NCBI RefSeq assembly: GCF_938030815.1
Contig: NZ_CALHII010000045.1
Span: 1 to 39,588 of the forward strand
Direction: 5' to 3'
Origin: an uncultured Campylobacter sp.
GTDB lineage: Bacteria > Campylobacterota > Campylobacteria > Campylobacterales > Campylobacteraceae
DNA: 39,588 nt
Made by a program: the position numbers and the translations under genes. A model generated the notes under the pieces. It searched no databases and was not told the origin of the DNA. It saw only the letters and a program-made list of their open reading frames with translations. Shown here piece after piece: positions 32,434-39,588 of the stretch (positions are counted from its first letter, which is position 1; every line of letters starts with the position of its first letter).

Positions 32434-32618
32434 GGCTCATTTGCGCTTTAACGATTTTTTTTGCCGCCCTTTACGCGCTCATTGCGGTGCATTATGTAAG
32501 CTTTGATCGCGCAAAGGGCGAGCAGTGTCTGCAAAAGCTAGCGCGCGAGATAAAGGACGTGCGGCTCTCAAGCAGCTTTAAGAGCAAGGCCTACGCGGAG
32601 TTCGTCTATGATAAGTAA
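32430..32618 (+). CDS. Small single-helix membrane protein
   Basis: 62 residues. One N-terminal hydrophobic helix (about 3-24) is followed by a basic/hydrophilic tail with one cysteine (GEQCLQKLAREIKDV). The ATG overlaps the previous stop (ATGA) and the gene overlaps the next one by 11 nt, so it is a translated member of the NosL-ABC operon. No family recognised; possibly an anchor or adaptor for the periplasmic NosL proteins. Confidence 0.72.
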   Translation: MRLICALTIFFAALYALIAVHYVSFDRAKGEQCLQKLAREIKDVRLSSSFKSKAYAEFVYDK

Positions 32619-33717
32619 AAACTTCATCGACTACTCCGTAACTCTGCTGCGAAAAGACAGAGCCGATCACGCTTTTAGCTTCGCGATCTTTGCATTTATC
32701 GTTTTTATTTTAAGCTCGGTGCTTTTCATCTCGGGCTCCATTCAAAACGATCTTGAAAAGGTCATCAAGCTCAGACCCGACATCGTAGTAGAGGCTCTGC
32801 GCGCGGGCAAACGCGATCTGATGCACGACGGCTATATCTACGACATTTCTAAAATCGCGGGCGTCAGCGAAGTGCAGGGCGCCGTGGACGGGATGTATTA
32901 CTTCGCTCAAAAGCGTGTTTGGTTTCATATCGTAGGCGACGAAAGCCTGAGCGAAAACGAAATGATCGTAGGCGAGGGGGTAAAAGCGGCGATGGGCGAA
33001 TGGTACTACGAGGACGAGTTTCACTTCTTGACCGAACAGCGCCTAATCGCGATTAAGATCAATAAAATTTCGCCGCACGAAAGCAGCATCGTCTCAAACG
33101 ACGTGATCTATCTCAACCCCGATACCGCGCGCGAGGTGCTAAGCCTGAAGGAAGGCGAATACACTAAGCTCTACGTAAGCGTGCCCAATCCCAACGAAGT
33201 AAGCGAAGTAGCGCTTAAGATCGTAAATTTATACCCCAACACGCAAGCCCTTAGCGCGGAGGACGCGGTAGCCGAAGTAAGGCATCTGTATTATTACAAG
33301 GGTGGAATTTTTATGGTGCTTTACGCCGTGGCGATGATCTCGTTTTTCATCTTGCTGAAAAATCAAATTTCGCTCGCATACGGCGAGAAGAAAAAGGAGA
33401 TCGCGATCTTGCGCAGCATCGGCTTTTGTATAAAAGACATCATCGCGATGAAATTTATCCAAAATTTCATCGTCTCGCTAAGCGCTTATCTACTCGGCGT
33501 CGCGGGCGCCTATGCTTATGTTTTTATCCTGGATGCGCCGCTTTTGCGCGATATATTCTTAGGCGGCGAGCTGCGAAATTTCATCACCTTCACGCCTGCG
33601 ATAAATTTTAATATGCTCTTTTTGATCTTCGTCTTTAGCGTGATCCCGTTTTTAGCCTTCGTCATCATCCCATCCTGGCGCATCGCTATCGGCGATATGA
33701 GCGAGGCGGTCAAATGA
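32608..33717 (+). CDS. FtsX/MacB-type ABC transporter permease
   Basis: A 369-residue inner-membrane protein with the FtsX-type layout. One N-terminal transmembrane helix (about 22-43) is followed by a periplasmic domain of about 190 residues, then three helices (about 230-250, 280-310, 335-357). The KKKEIAILRSIGF coupling segment faces the ATPase. Proteins of this type use ATP to drive periplasmic conformational work, such as lipoprotein release or substrate extraction, without classical transport. The gene overlaps the small membrane-protein gene by 11 nt and the ATPase gene by 4 nt (ATGA). Confidence 0.88.
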   Translation: MISKNFIDYSVTLLRKDRADHAFSFAIFAFIVFILSSVLFISGSIQNDLEKVIKLRPDIVVEALRAGKRDLMHDGYIYDISKIAGVSEVQGAVDGMYYFAQKRVWFHIVGDESLSENEMIVGEGVKAAMGEWYYEDEFHFLTEQRLIAIKINKISPHESSIVSNDVIYLNPDTAREVLSLKEGEYTKLYVSVPNPNEVSEVALKIVNLYPNTQALSAEDAVAEVRHLYYYKGGIFMVLYAVAMISFFILLKNQISLAYGEKKKEIAILRSIGFCIKDIIAMKFIQNFIVSLSAYLLGVAGAYAYVFILDAPLLRDIFLGGELRNFITFTPAINFNMLFLIFVFSVIPFLAFVIIPSWRIAIGDMSEAVK

Positions 33718-34391
33718 GCAAGATAGAGATTAAGCAGCTTTGCAAAATTTACAACGAGGGCAGGGCGAATGAGTTTCGCGCTTTAAAAAACATAAGCCTA
33801 AGCGTCGAAGAGGGGCAGATCGTAATCTTAAAAGGGGTCAGCGGCAGCGGCAAAAGCACGCTTCTATCCATCATAGGCGCGCTTGCTAAGCCGAGTAGCG
33901 GCGAGGTTTTAGTGGACGGCGCAAACGTTTCCAAGCTCGCCGATATCGAAAGCTCCGCGTATCGCCATAAAAAAATCGGCTTTATCTTTCAATCTTTCAA
34001 CCTGCTTGAGGCGCTTAGCGTCTATAAAAACGTCCTTGCGCCGCTTAGTCTTGAGCGGCTGAGCAGGGATGAGCTTAGCGCGCGCATAGATGAAGCGATG
34101 CAGATTGCTAATATCGCGCATAAAAAAGACCAGATCGTCTCGAGCCTCAGCGGCGGCGAGAAGCAGCGCTGCGCTATCGCAAGGGCGCTCGTGATGAATC
34201 CACAGATTATCTTAGCCGACGAGCCGACGGCAAATTTAGACAAACAAAACTCGCTCGGCTTTATCGAGATGCTTTCAAAGCTCAAAGAGCTTAAAAAAAC
34301 CGTTTTGATCGCGACGCACGACATACTCTTTGACGAGCTGGATTTCGTGGATCGATACGTGTTTTTAAAAGACGGAGAAATTTCAGCATGA
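33714..34391 (+). CDS. ABC transporter ATP-binding protein (LolD/MacB type)
   Basis: 225 residues, cytoplasmic ATPase partner of the upstream permease. Walker A is GVSGSGKSTLL, the Q-loop is GFIFQSFNLLEALSVYKNV, the signature is LSGGEKQRCAIARAL, Walker B is IILADEPTANLD and the switch histidine is in IATHD. Length and motifs match the LolD/MacB/FtsE subfamily. Start and stop overlap both neighbours by 4 nt (ATGA), so stoichiometric translation is expected. Confidence 0.95.
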   Translation: MSKIEIKQLCKIYNEGRANEFRALKNISLSVEEGQIVILKGVSGSGKSTLLSIIGALAKPSSGEVLVDGANVSKLADIESSAYRHKKIGFIFQSFNLLEALSVYKNVLAPLSLERLSRDELSARIDEAMQIANIAHKKDQIVSSLSGGEKQRCAIARALVMNPQIILADEPTANLDKQNSLGFIEMLSKLKELKKTVLIATHDILFDELDFVDRYVFLKDGEISA

Positions 34392-35341
34392 GCGTATTTT
34401 TATCGGGTAGCGTGATTGCGTTTTTGGCCGTGGAGCTGATCGTAATAGCGCTGATGGCGATCTCGCAGTTTCATATCGTGCGGATCATGCGCTACTGGGA
34501 CTTTAACGCCACCTCAAATTTACAATACGCCCTGGAGAAAAGAAACTATCTCATCAACACCATTTTGTTTTTCACGATAGCGTGCAAGATCATTTTGTTT
34601 ATATTTTTCGCGCTCTGCTTAAACGAGCTCTCTTCGGTCGTGCCCGGCGCAATGTGCTCCGCAGGCGTCGTGGGCTCGAACCGCTACGGCAACATCCTGC
34701 TGCTTTTAAAAATTTTACTGATCTTTGGCTTTGGGCTCTGGCTTATTTTAAACAGTCTCGATCTTAAAGCGGGCAAATTTCCCTATCTAAAGCGCAAATA
34801 CCTGATCTTTACCATCCTTTTTACGGGTGTTTTGACGGAGTTTATTTTAGAAATTCTATTTTTTACCAATATCCCGCTGCGCGTGCCGGTGTTTTGCTGC
34901 TCGGTCGTATTTCGCGCGCCGAAGCTCCCGTTCGGCTATACGCAGGCGCTTTTGGCGACTTTTTTCTACGCGATATTAGGCGCCATTTTGGTCTTAAATT
35001 TCTTAAAACAGTCGATGGCGAGCTTTGCTCTGAATTTGCTCTTTTTATTCGTCGCATACTACGCGATCACCTATTTTTTCGGGCTTTACGTTTATGAGCA
35101 GCCCAATCACAAATGCCCGTATTGCATGCTTTTGAAGGATTACTACTTCGTCGGCTATGCGATCTGGGGCTCGCTGTTTTTGGGCATATTTTTCGGCATC
35201 GTGCCGTTTTTAACGGAGCTCATCACTAAGCGCGCCTACACCCACCTGCTTAAATACTCCTCGTTCTGGCTCATTCTAAACGCGCTTATCTGCAGCGCCT
35301 ACGTCGTCAAATACTACTTCGTGCGGGGCGCGCTGCTATGA
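34388..35341 (+). CDS. Cys-rich polytopic membrane protein
   Basis: 317 residues with about eight transmembrane helices and no family I can name. Cysteines cluster at predicted membrane borders: PGAMCSAGVVGSNRYG after helix 2-3, VPVFCCSVVF in the middle, and NHKCPYCMLL before helix 7. CPYC resembles thiol-redox or Cu(I)-binding CXXC sites. Both ends overlap neighbouring genes by 4 nt. In this context, moving copper or thiol electrons across the membrane for the NosL-like proteins is plausible but inferred. Confidence 0.72.
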   Translation: MSVFLSGSVIAFLAVELIVIALMAISQFHIVRIMRYWDFNATSNLQYALEKRNYLINTILFFTIACKIILFIFFALCLNELSSVVPGAMCSAGVVGSNRYGNILLLLKILLIFGFGLWLILNSLDLKAGKFPYLKRKYLIFTILFTGVLTEFILEILFFTNIPLRVPVFCCSVVFRAPKLPFGYTQALLATFFYAILGAILVLNFLKQSMASFALNLLFLFVAYYAITYFFGLYVYEQPNHKCPYCMLLKDYYFVGYAIWGSLFLGIFFGIVPFLTELITKRAYTHLLKYSSFWLILNALICSAYVVKYYFVRGALL

Positions 35342-35847
35342 TTAAGAAAATTTTTGCCGCGGTTTTGCTCGCCTGCGTGATGGGGCTGCTCATATCGTCT
35401 ATGGATATAGCCGAATCCAAAATTTCCGTCCGCCACGGCAACACGGATAAGCAGCCGCTGCAGATCGAATTCGGCAAATATCTATGCCACGAGAGCGGCA
35501 CGGTGATAAACGATCTGTACAACACCGCCCAGGCCGTTATGCCAAACGGCGATACATATTTTTTCAACGACATCGCAAACGTCTTTATGTGGCTGATGCG
35601 GCAAAAAAACAAAGATGAGATCGTGGTGTGGGTTTATTCGCAAGACACCGAAAAATACATCATCGCCAAGGACGCCTGGTACTCGCGCGTCGAGATTACG
35701 CCGATGGGCTACGGCTTTGGGGCGTATGAGTTTCACAACTACGGCAGGAGCGACTACTACTACGACGAGATCGTGCTGTGCGCCGCTCGCGGCGAAACGC
35801 TGCTAAATCCGCTCATCAACATCCTGCTTTCGGAAAATAAAATTTAG
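35338..35847 (+). CDS. NosL-like periplasmic protein
   Basis: 169 residues with an N-terminal signal or anchor (about 5-22, with LLAC as a marginal lipobox). The body follows the NosL pattern: YLCHESGTVIND in place of CxxCGMxI, AQAVMPNGDTYFFNDIANVFMWL in place of the FDD segment, and AWYSRVEITPMGYGFGAYEF in place of the PMG-G strand. Only the first Cys of the CXXC is kept. It closes the operon through a 4-nt overlap. A copper donor or acceptor for the tandem NosL protein is a reasonable guess. The family call rests on pattern similarity. Confidence 0.68.
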   Translation: MIKKIFAAVLLACVMGLLISSMDIAESKISVRHGNTDKQPLQIEFGKYLCHESGTVINDLYNTAQAVMPNGDTYFFNDIANVFMWLMRQKNKDEIVVWVYSQDTEKYIIAKDAWYSRVEITPMGYGFGAYEFHNYGRSDYYYDEIVLCAARGETLLNPLINILLSENKI

Positions 35848-35945
35848 CCTCGCGGCGGATGGAAAATGAAATTTGATCCTGCAATGGATGGGAAATAAAA
35901 TTTAACCCTTCGGCAGGTAGAAATAAAATTTAACTCCGCAGCGGG
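35825..35945 (+). repeat. Degenerate tandem repeat starting in the 3' end of the NosL-like gene
   Basis: About four units of 26-30 nt, each ending in GGAAAATAAAATTTAG-like sequence: 35823-35848 (the last codons and stop of the gene), 35849-35878, 35879-35907 and 35908-35935. The next segment begins like another copy, then diverges. Confidence 0.6.
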
Positions 35946-36362
35946 TACGACTTGTCGCAGATACGGCTCGTCGTTTGAATTTTATTCGCGCCCGCACCTT
36001 TTATTAAATTTTACCCGCTGCTGTTTTCGTTGAATTTAGCTCGCGTCCATTCGTCTTAATTGAAATTTAGCCCGCCCGACTCAAACTCTTACTTATCCGC
36101 TCTTATGGAATTTAGCTCGCATTGCCTGCTCGCATCGGCTTGCTCTCGTTAAATTTGATCCGTCCGTGCCGCGCTTTTAAAATTCCAAGCCGCAACGATA
36201 CGCGCTCGCTACGTAAAATTTTATCTCGCGCTAGCCGCTTGCGTTAAATTTAGCTCGCGTCTGCTTGGGCGTCGCCGCTCGCGCGATCAATAAATTTATA
36301 TCAATACGGGCGCCGAAATTTTAAGCTATAATGGCGCTAAATTCCACATTAAAGGAGCGAAA
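35848..36362. other. Repeat-rich spacer with promoter for the DUF364 gene
   Basis: 515 nt without a gene. The left part holds the tandem repeat described separately. The middle (36029-36261) holds six scattered copies of GTTAAATTTAGCTCGCGTC-like sequence, 31-64 nt apart. A TATAAT in GCTATAAT at 36327-36332 serves the downstream gene. Confidence 0.6.
36029..36261 (+). repeat. Six irregularly spaced copies of a 19-nt motif
   Basis: Copies start near 36029, 36060, 36105, 36148, 36212 and 36243. The best are GTTGAATTTAGCTCGCGTC and GTTAAATTTAGCTCGCGTC. Intervening sequence is not conserved and spacing is irregular, so this is not a CRISPR array. Confidence 0.5.
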
Positions 36363-37184
36363 ATGAGCGAAATTTTAGATCAGACGCTGGAGTGCGCGAA
36401 AGAAATTTTAGGCGCCCAGGCGCTGGAACTTAAGATCGAGCGCGCGGTCGTGGGGTTGTTTTTTAGCGGCGTGAAGCTGAGCGGAGGCGCGTGCGGGCTT
36501 AGCTATACGCCGCTAAAGTCCCTATCGGGCGCCGTTTGCTGCCCCTCGCAAGCAAGCGTGATGCCCGATTCTGGCAATATCGCAGGCAGGAGCGTGCGCT
36601 ATCTGCTGCGCGATCTGGGCTCTGCCGCGCCGCTTAAAAAGACGCTCGCGCTTGCCGCGCTAAATGCGCTAGGCAGGGCGTGTTTCGATAAAATCCGCGC
36701 CGATTACGACGTGAAATTCGGCGCCGATCCCTTTGAGCAGCTGCGGATTGAGCGCGGAAGCTTTAGCGTCGTCGTGGGCGCGCTGGTGCCCCACATCAAG
36801 ACGTTGATGAAAAATGGCGCGGATTTTAAAATTTTAGAGCTTGACAAAAGCACGCTCAAAGAGGCGGAGCTGCCGTTTTACCTGCCTGCAAGCGAGGCCG
36901 CAAGCGTCGTGCCGCGCGCCGATAACGTGATAATCACGGCTACGACGCTCATCAACGACACGCTGGGTGGGCTTTTGCGCCTGAAAAAAAGCGGCGCCAA
37001 GCTAGTGCTCGTGGGGCCCACCACGCCGCTACTGCCGCAGGCGCTGTTTGAGCGCGGCGTGGACTTTGCGGGCGGCACGCTCGTGCGAGATGCCGACGCG
37101 GTGCTCGATATCATCGCGCAGGCAGGCTCGGGGTATCACTTTTTGGGTAAATTTGCCGATAAAATCACTATCTGCAAGGGTTAG
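36363..37184 (+). CDS. DUF4213/DUF364-type putative metal-chelation protein
   Basis: 273 residues, cytoplasmic. The N-terminal ~85 residues with GACGLSYTPL and GNIAGRSVRYLLRDL look like DUF4213. The C-terminal part with VVVGALVPHIKTL, VIITATTLINDTLGGLLRL and LVGPTTPLLPQALFERGVDFAGGTLVRDAD looks like DUF364. The pair is annotated as a putative heavy-metal chelation fold related to enolase and Rossmann-like domains; the real substrate is unknown. AAAGGAGCG precedes the ATG and a TATAAT box lies 30 nt further up. Single-gene unit. Confidence 0.82.
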   Translation: MSEILDQTLECAKEILGAQALELKIERAVVGLFFSGVKLSGGACGLSYTPLKSLSGAVCCPSQASVMPDSGNIAGRSVRYLLRDLGSAAPLKKTLALAALNALGRACFDKIRADYDVKFGADPFEQLRIERGSFSVVVGALVPHIKTLMKNGADFKILELDKSTLKEAELPFYLPASEAASVVPRADNVIITATTLINDTLGGLLRLKKSGAKLVLVGPTTPLLPQALFERGVDFAGGTLVRDADAVLDIIAQAGSGYHFLGKFADKITICKG

Positions 37185-37320
37185 GGCGCGGATTGAAATT
37201 TTAAAATTCTGCGCGCAAGCGGCTTTGCCGCGAATCTTTATAGATCTACGCGAACGTTTTAAGAGGTCTTTTTTAAAAAACGATGTAAAATGTCCGCTTT
37301 AGAAATGAGAGGAGCTATAG

Positions 37321-38004
37321 ATGAATAGCAAAAGACGAAATGCGATGAAATTTAGCTTGGCGTGCGCAGCTTCGCTACTTTGCGTCGGTACCGCCTCGTT
37401 TGGGGTGAGCTTAAATTCGAAGGAGAAAAATATGCAAAAGTGCGTCTATATCGTGCACGGCTACGATGCTTCGCCTAAAAGCCATTGGTTTGCTTGGCTC
37501 AAAGGCGAGATCGAAGAATCGGGCGCAAGGGTGGAAATTTTAGCGATGCCTACGCCTGCGCATCCGAGGCTTGATGAGTGGCTGAAAACTCTACGCGAAA
37601 GCGTAAAATTTGAAGGCGAAGTTTATCTGGTCGGACACAGCCTCGGCTGCCCTACGATCTTAAATTTCTTACAAAGTAGCGCCGCAAGCGGCGCAGTAGA
37701 TGGCGTAGTGCTGGTCTCGGGGCTTGCAAAGCCGCTTAGCGATCCGCAATTTAAAATTTTAGACGAGTTTATGGATAAAGGCTTTGATTTTGAGCGCATA
37801 AAAGCCGCCGCAAAACAGCGCGCGGCGGTTGCTGCAAAGGACGATTATATCGTGCCGTTTAGCTTCAGCCGCGAGCTAGCGGGGCAGATGGACGCTAAGT
37901 TTTACGAGGTGCAAAAGGGCGGGCATTTTTTGGATAGAGACGGCTTTGCGAAGCTTGATCTCGTGTATGAAATTTTAGAAAAAATGATGGAATTAAAGGG
38001 CTAG
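37321..38004 (+). CDS. RBBP9/YdeN-like alpha/beta serine hydrolase
   Basis: 227 residues from ATG 37321. The hydrolase proper begins at residue 38 (MQKCVYIVHGYDASPKSHW). It has the nucleophile Ser in GHSLGC, an Asp in DDYIVPF and His in GGHFLDRDGF, the RBBP9/YdeN triad. The first 37 residues look like a basic n-region plus hydrophobic run (MKFSLACAASLLCVGTASFG), that is, a signal peptide. Both starts have good sites: GAGGAG before 37321 and AAGGAG before ATG 37432. Homologues are usually cytoplasmic and start at the second position. Substrate unknown. Confidence 0.85.
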   Translation: MNSKRRNAMKFSLACAASLLCVGTASFGVSLNSKEKNMQKCVYIVHGYDASPKSHWFAWLKGEIEESGARVEILAMPTPAHPRLDEWLKTLRESVKFEGEVYLVGHSLGCPTILNFLQSSAASGAVDGVVLVSGLAKPLSDPQFKILDEFMDKGFDFERIKAAAKQRAAVAAKDDYIVPFSFSRELAGQMDAKFYEVQKGGHFLDRDGFAKLDLVYEILEKMMELKG

Positions 38005-38480
38005 GCTTTGGGCAAACGCGCCCGCGCCCGCTAGCCCGGTTTTTTTGCATTTGAGTTCGCCGCTCGCATTTTTCTCTGCTAAAGCTCGGATTTGCTTCGC
38101 GGCTAAGATAGGGGTCTCGTCTTTAGCCTGCCGAAGGCCCCGCTGCCGCATAAATAAATAGATAAGCCTGCGGCGTAATCGTCGTTTGTGAGGCGAGTTC
38201 CGCGCGGTTTTAAAATTTTCAAGCGCCGCAGCGGCATAAGGGTATTCTGCGCAAATGTCAAAATGCGACGGCAAGTAGGTTTCGGGTTACGGCGAGATAA
38301 AATTTAAAGAGCGCGCCGGAGCTTTTGCGACGATGAAATTTTAAAATTTTAAAGCAAGCGGGACGATGAAATTTCAAATCTCGCTTGGCCCGCGCGGGCT
38401 AAATCCGTGCCTAAGCCCGTGCTGCGCGAGAGATAAAATTTAGCGGGCGCGAAAGACGCATAAGTTTGGCTTTCTTTTCG
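38005..38480. other. Gene-free spacer
   Basis: 476 nt. An open frame on the minus strand (37993-38274) has no ribosome-binding site, overlaps the hydrolase stop and resembles nothing known. The rest is AAATTTTAAAATTTT-type words mixed with GC-rich pieces. No gene called. Confidence 0.55.
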
Positions 38481-38807
38481 TTAAACATATGAAATTACAA
38501 AAACGATCGGGCAAAAGGGCACGAACGCAAATACAAACGGCGCGCTCCAGCTGGTAGCCTGCTCGCCCCAAAAATATCTCTCCGCCAAGCACGCCAAAAA
38601 GCTGACGTAAAAAGCGCCGAGCGATAAATTTTCTACTGCAAAAAGCAGTAAACTAAGATTTGGATTTTTAACAAAAAGCTTGCTTAGCTTAAAGTTTTTA
38701 TACCTTTTGAACAAATACCAAAGCAGCGCACAAGCCAAAATCGCAAATTCTGCCGCAAAAACGGCGATTCTTAGCGCGCCCGCCAAAGGCAAAACCGCTA
38801 AAATCAA
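38481..38807 (-). CDS. Small membrane protein, possibly 5'-decayed
   Basis: 108 residues from a TTG at 38807 with a weak GGCGG site. There are three hydrophobic segments (about 2-32, 50-70, 85-107). The same frame stays open upstream to 38912 and still reads like membrane protein (FLALLAGGG...LSFIGGRAAL), but contains no ATG, GTG or TTG. Either the gene uses the weak TTG, or it has lost its original start and is becoming a pseudogene. No family recognised. Confidence 0.5.
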   Translation of the reverse strand: MILAVLPLAGALRIAVFAAEFAILACALLWYLFKRYKNFKLSKLFVKNPNLSLLLFAVENLSLGAFYVSFLACLAERYFWGEQATSWSAPFVFAFVPFCPIVFVISYV

Positions 38808-38988
38808 AGCCGCCCGCCCACCTATAAAACTAAGCCGATCAGGCCCGCCGCCCGCTAAGAGAGCAAGAAAACCACCCGCTAAGCGAGCAAATATCTCGCC
38901 GCCCTGTAAAATTTAAATTTATACCTTTGCTCCGCATTCATCGGTCTTAAGTCCCTTAAATTTTTTAACAAAATTCATATTAGAGAAT

Positions 38989-39588
38989 TTAGCGCCTCTC
39001 TATATCTCTACCACCCAAATAATATTCTTCCAGCGGATAATTTATATTGCCGCAGTTATCAAATTTAAAACCTTTTCCGATACCAACTACGGCATTTTTT
39101 CTCTCTTTATAGTATTTCTTCACGATAATAAAATTTCCTCTCTCTCTCGTATCGCACAGATACTCCGAATGGTTAAATTGCATATAATTGCCGTTAAATA
39201 TAGCGAATTTATCAAGGAGCAAAGTGCCAGTAACATCATTCTCGCTACCATCTATTCCAACTATCGGTCTATCAAATCCAACGCTCATATCTTTCAAATT
39301 TATTTTTAGATATTTCTTTGGATCGGTTTTTTTAGCCTTTAGCTCTTTCATCAGTATCTCCTCCGTCGTTTTTCCCTCTTGATAATATTTTTCCAATACT
39401 TCAAAACAATTTGACAAGTTTATATTTTCTAGTTCGTAGTATGCAACCTCATATCTACTGGACCAAAGACTACCGAAGGTTTTCAACCTATAAGCATCGA
39501 TCATTTGGTATAATTTCACATTATTATCTAAATATGCTCCTCCCACTTTTTTATACAACTCCTCTTTGGGTAAAATTCTATCCTCTTT
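38989..39588 (-). CDS. Hypothetical protein, cut by the right window edge
   Basis: At least 199 residues; the frame is open to the last base, so the true start lies outside. The product is rich in Lys, Tyr and Asn, with few cysteines and no evident membrane segment in the visible part. The base composition is clearly more AT-rich than all neighbouring genes and lacks their Ala/Arg bias, which suggests recent acquisition or a different evolutionary history. A KYLKINLKDM segment is followed by several beta-like stretches. No family recognised; an immunity-type or other accessory protein is possible but unsupported. Confidence 0.6.
   Translation of the reverse strand, partial: KEDRILPKEELYKKVGGAYLDNNVKLYQMIDAYRLKTFGSLWSSRYEVAYYELENINLSNCFEVLEKYYQEGKTTEEILMKELKAKKTDPKKYLKINLKDMSVGFDRPIVGIDGSENDVTGTLLLDKFAIFNGNYMQFNHSEYLCDTRERGNFIIVKKYYKERKNAVVGIGKGFKFDNCGNINYPLEEYYLGGRDIERR

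Noticed and set aside
31309..35847. Reading the NosL/ABC genes as part of a nitrous oxide reductase cluster
   Set aside because: There is no nosZ, nosD or typical NosF/NosY here; the ABC pair is FtsX/LolD-like and the upstream genes are mcc genes.
36029..36261. Possible CRISPR array
   Set aside because: Repeats are imperfect, spacing is irregular and no cas genes are near.
37993..38274. 93-codon minus-strand frame after the hydrolase
   Set aside because: Overlaps the hydrolase stop, has no ribosome-binding site and matches nothing known to me.

Overview
The window looks like chromosome of a relatively GC-rich Campylobacter. C. gracilis or the C. rectus/showae group are my best guesses, from gene content and composition only. 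The order Bax-inhibitor-1, secG, frr, pyrE, RDD protein next to a beta-carbonic anhydrase and an MscS channel is, as I recall, that of C. jejuni Cj0232c-Cj0238. Intergenic DNA is full of the self-complementary word AAATTTTAAAATTT. No tRNA, rRNA, CRISPR array, transposase or prophage gene was found.

Layout. 0.6-4.3 kb (minus): an overlapping operon canB, mscS, a 57-residue hyper-acidic protein, and an unusual Fe-type superoxide dismutase homologue. 4.4-8.1 kb (plus): housekeeping genes (Bax-inhibitor-1, secG, frr, pyrE, RDD, rnhB). 8.7-13.5 kb: a lipoprotein with a G10 tract upstream, a TerC-family protein, a large low-complexity membrane protein and a DUF3137-like protein, separated by repeat-rich spacers. 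13.9-15.3 kb (minus): two-subunit class I fumarase. 15.5-17.5 kb: a NapC/NrfH-type quinol dehydrogenase plus an octahaem hydroxylamine-oxidoreductase-family cytochrome (haoCA type). 17.8-20.5 kb: a small unknown protein, a long gene-free stretch, a tiny lipoprotein and a membrane protein with a Met/His-rich tail.

20.9-35.8 kb (plus) is the centrepiece: a sulfite-respiration locus. A two-component system whose sensor carries a periplasmic CXXCH haem motif is followed by mccA (octahaem sulfite reductase with seven CXXCH and one CX15CH), mccB (FKBP isomerase), mccC (4x[4Fe-4S]), mccD (NrfD-type quinol dehydrogenase) and ccsA1 (haem lyase presumed to serve CX15CH). After these come a Cys-paired Sel1 protein, a tandem NosL-domain protein, a small membrane protein, an FtsX-type ABC permease, its ATPase, a Cys-rich polytopic protein and a further NosL-like protein. 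I read the last six genes as a copper-loading module for the haem-copper site of MccA. Electrons would run menaquinol -> MccD -> MccC -> MccA -> sulfite, with MccB, CcsA1 and the NosL/ABC genes as maturation machinery.

35.8-39.6 kb: repeat-rich spacer, a DUF364/DUF4213-type protein, an RBBP9/YdeN-like hydrolase with two plausible starts, a possibly decayed membrane-protein gene, and an AT-rich gene running off the right edge. The points most worth checking are the frame-shifted WWD core of CcsA1, the NosL-ABC module, the odd active site and Cys tail of the SOD with its acidic partner, and the G10 tract.
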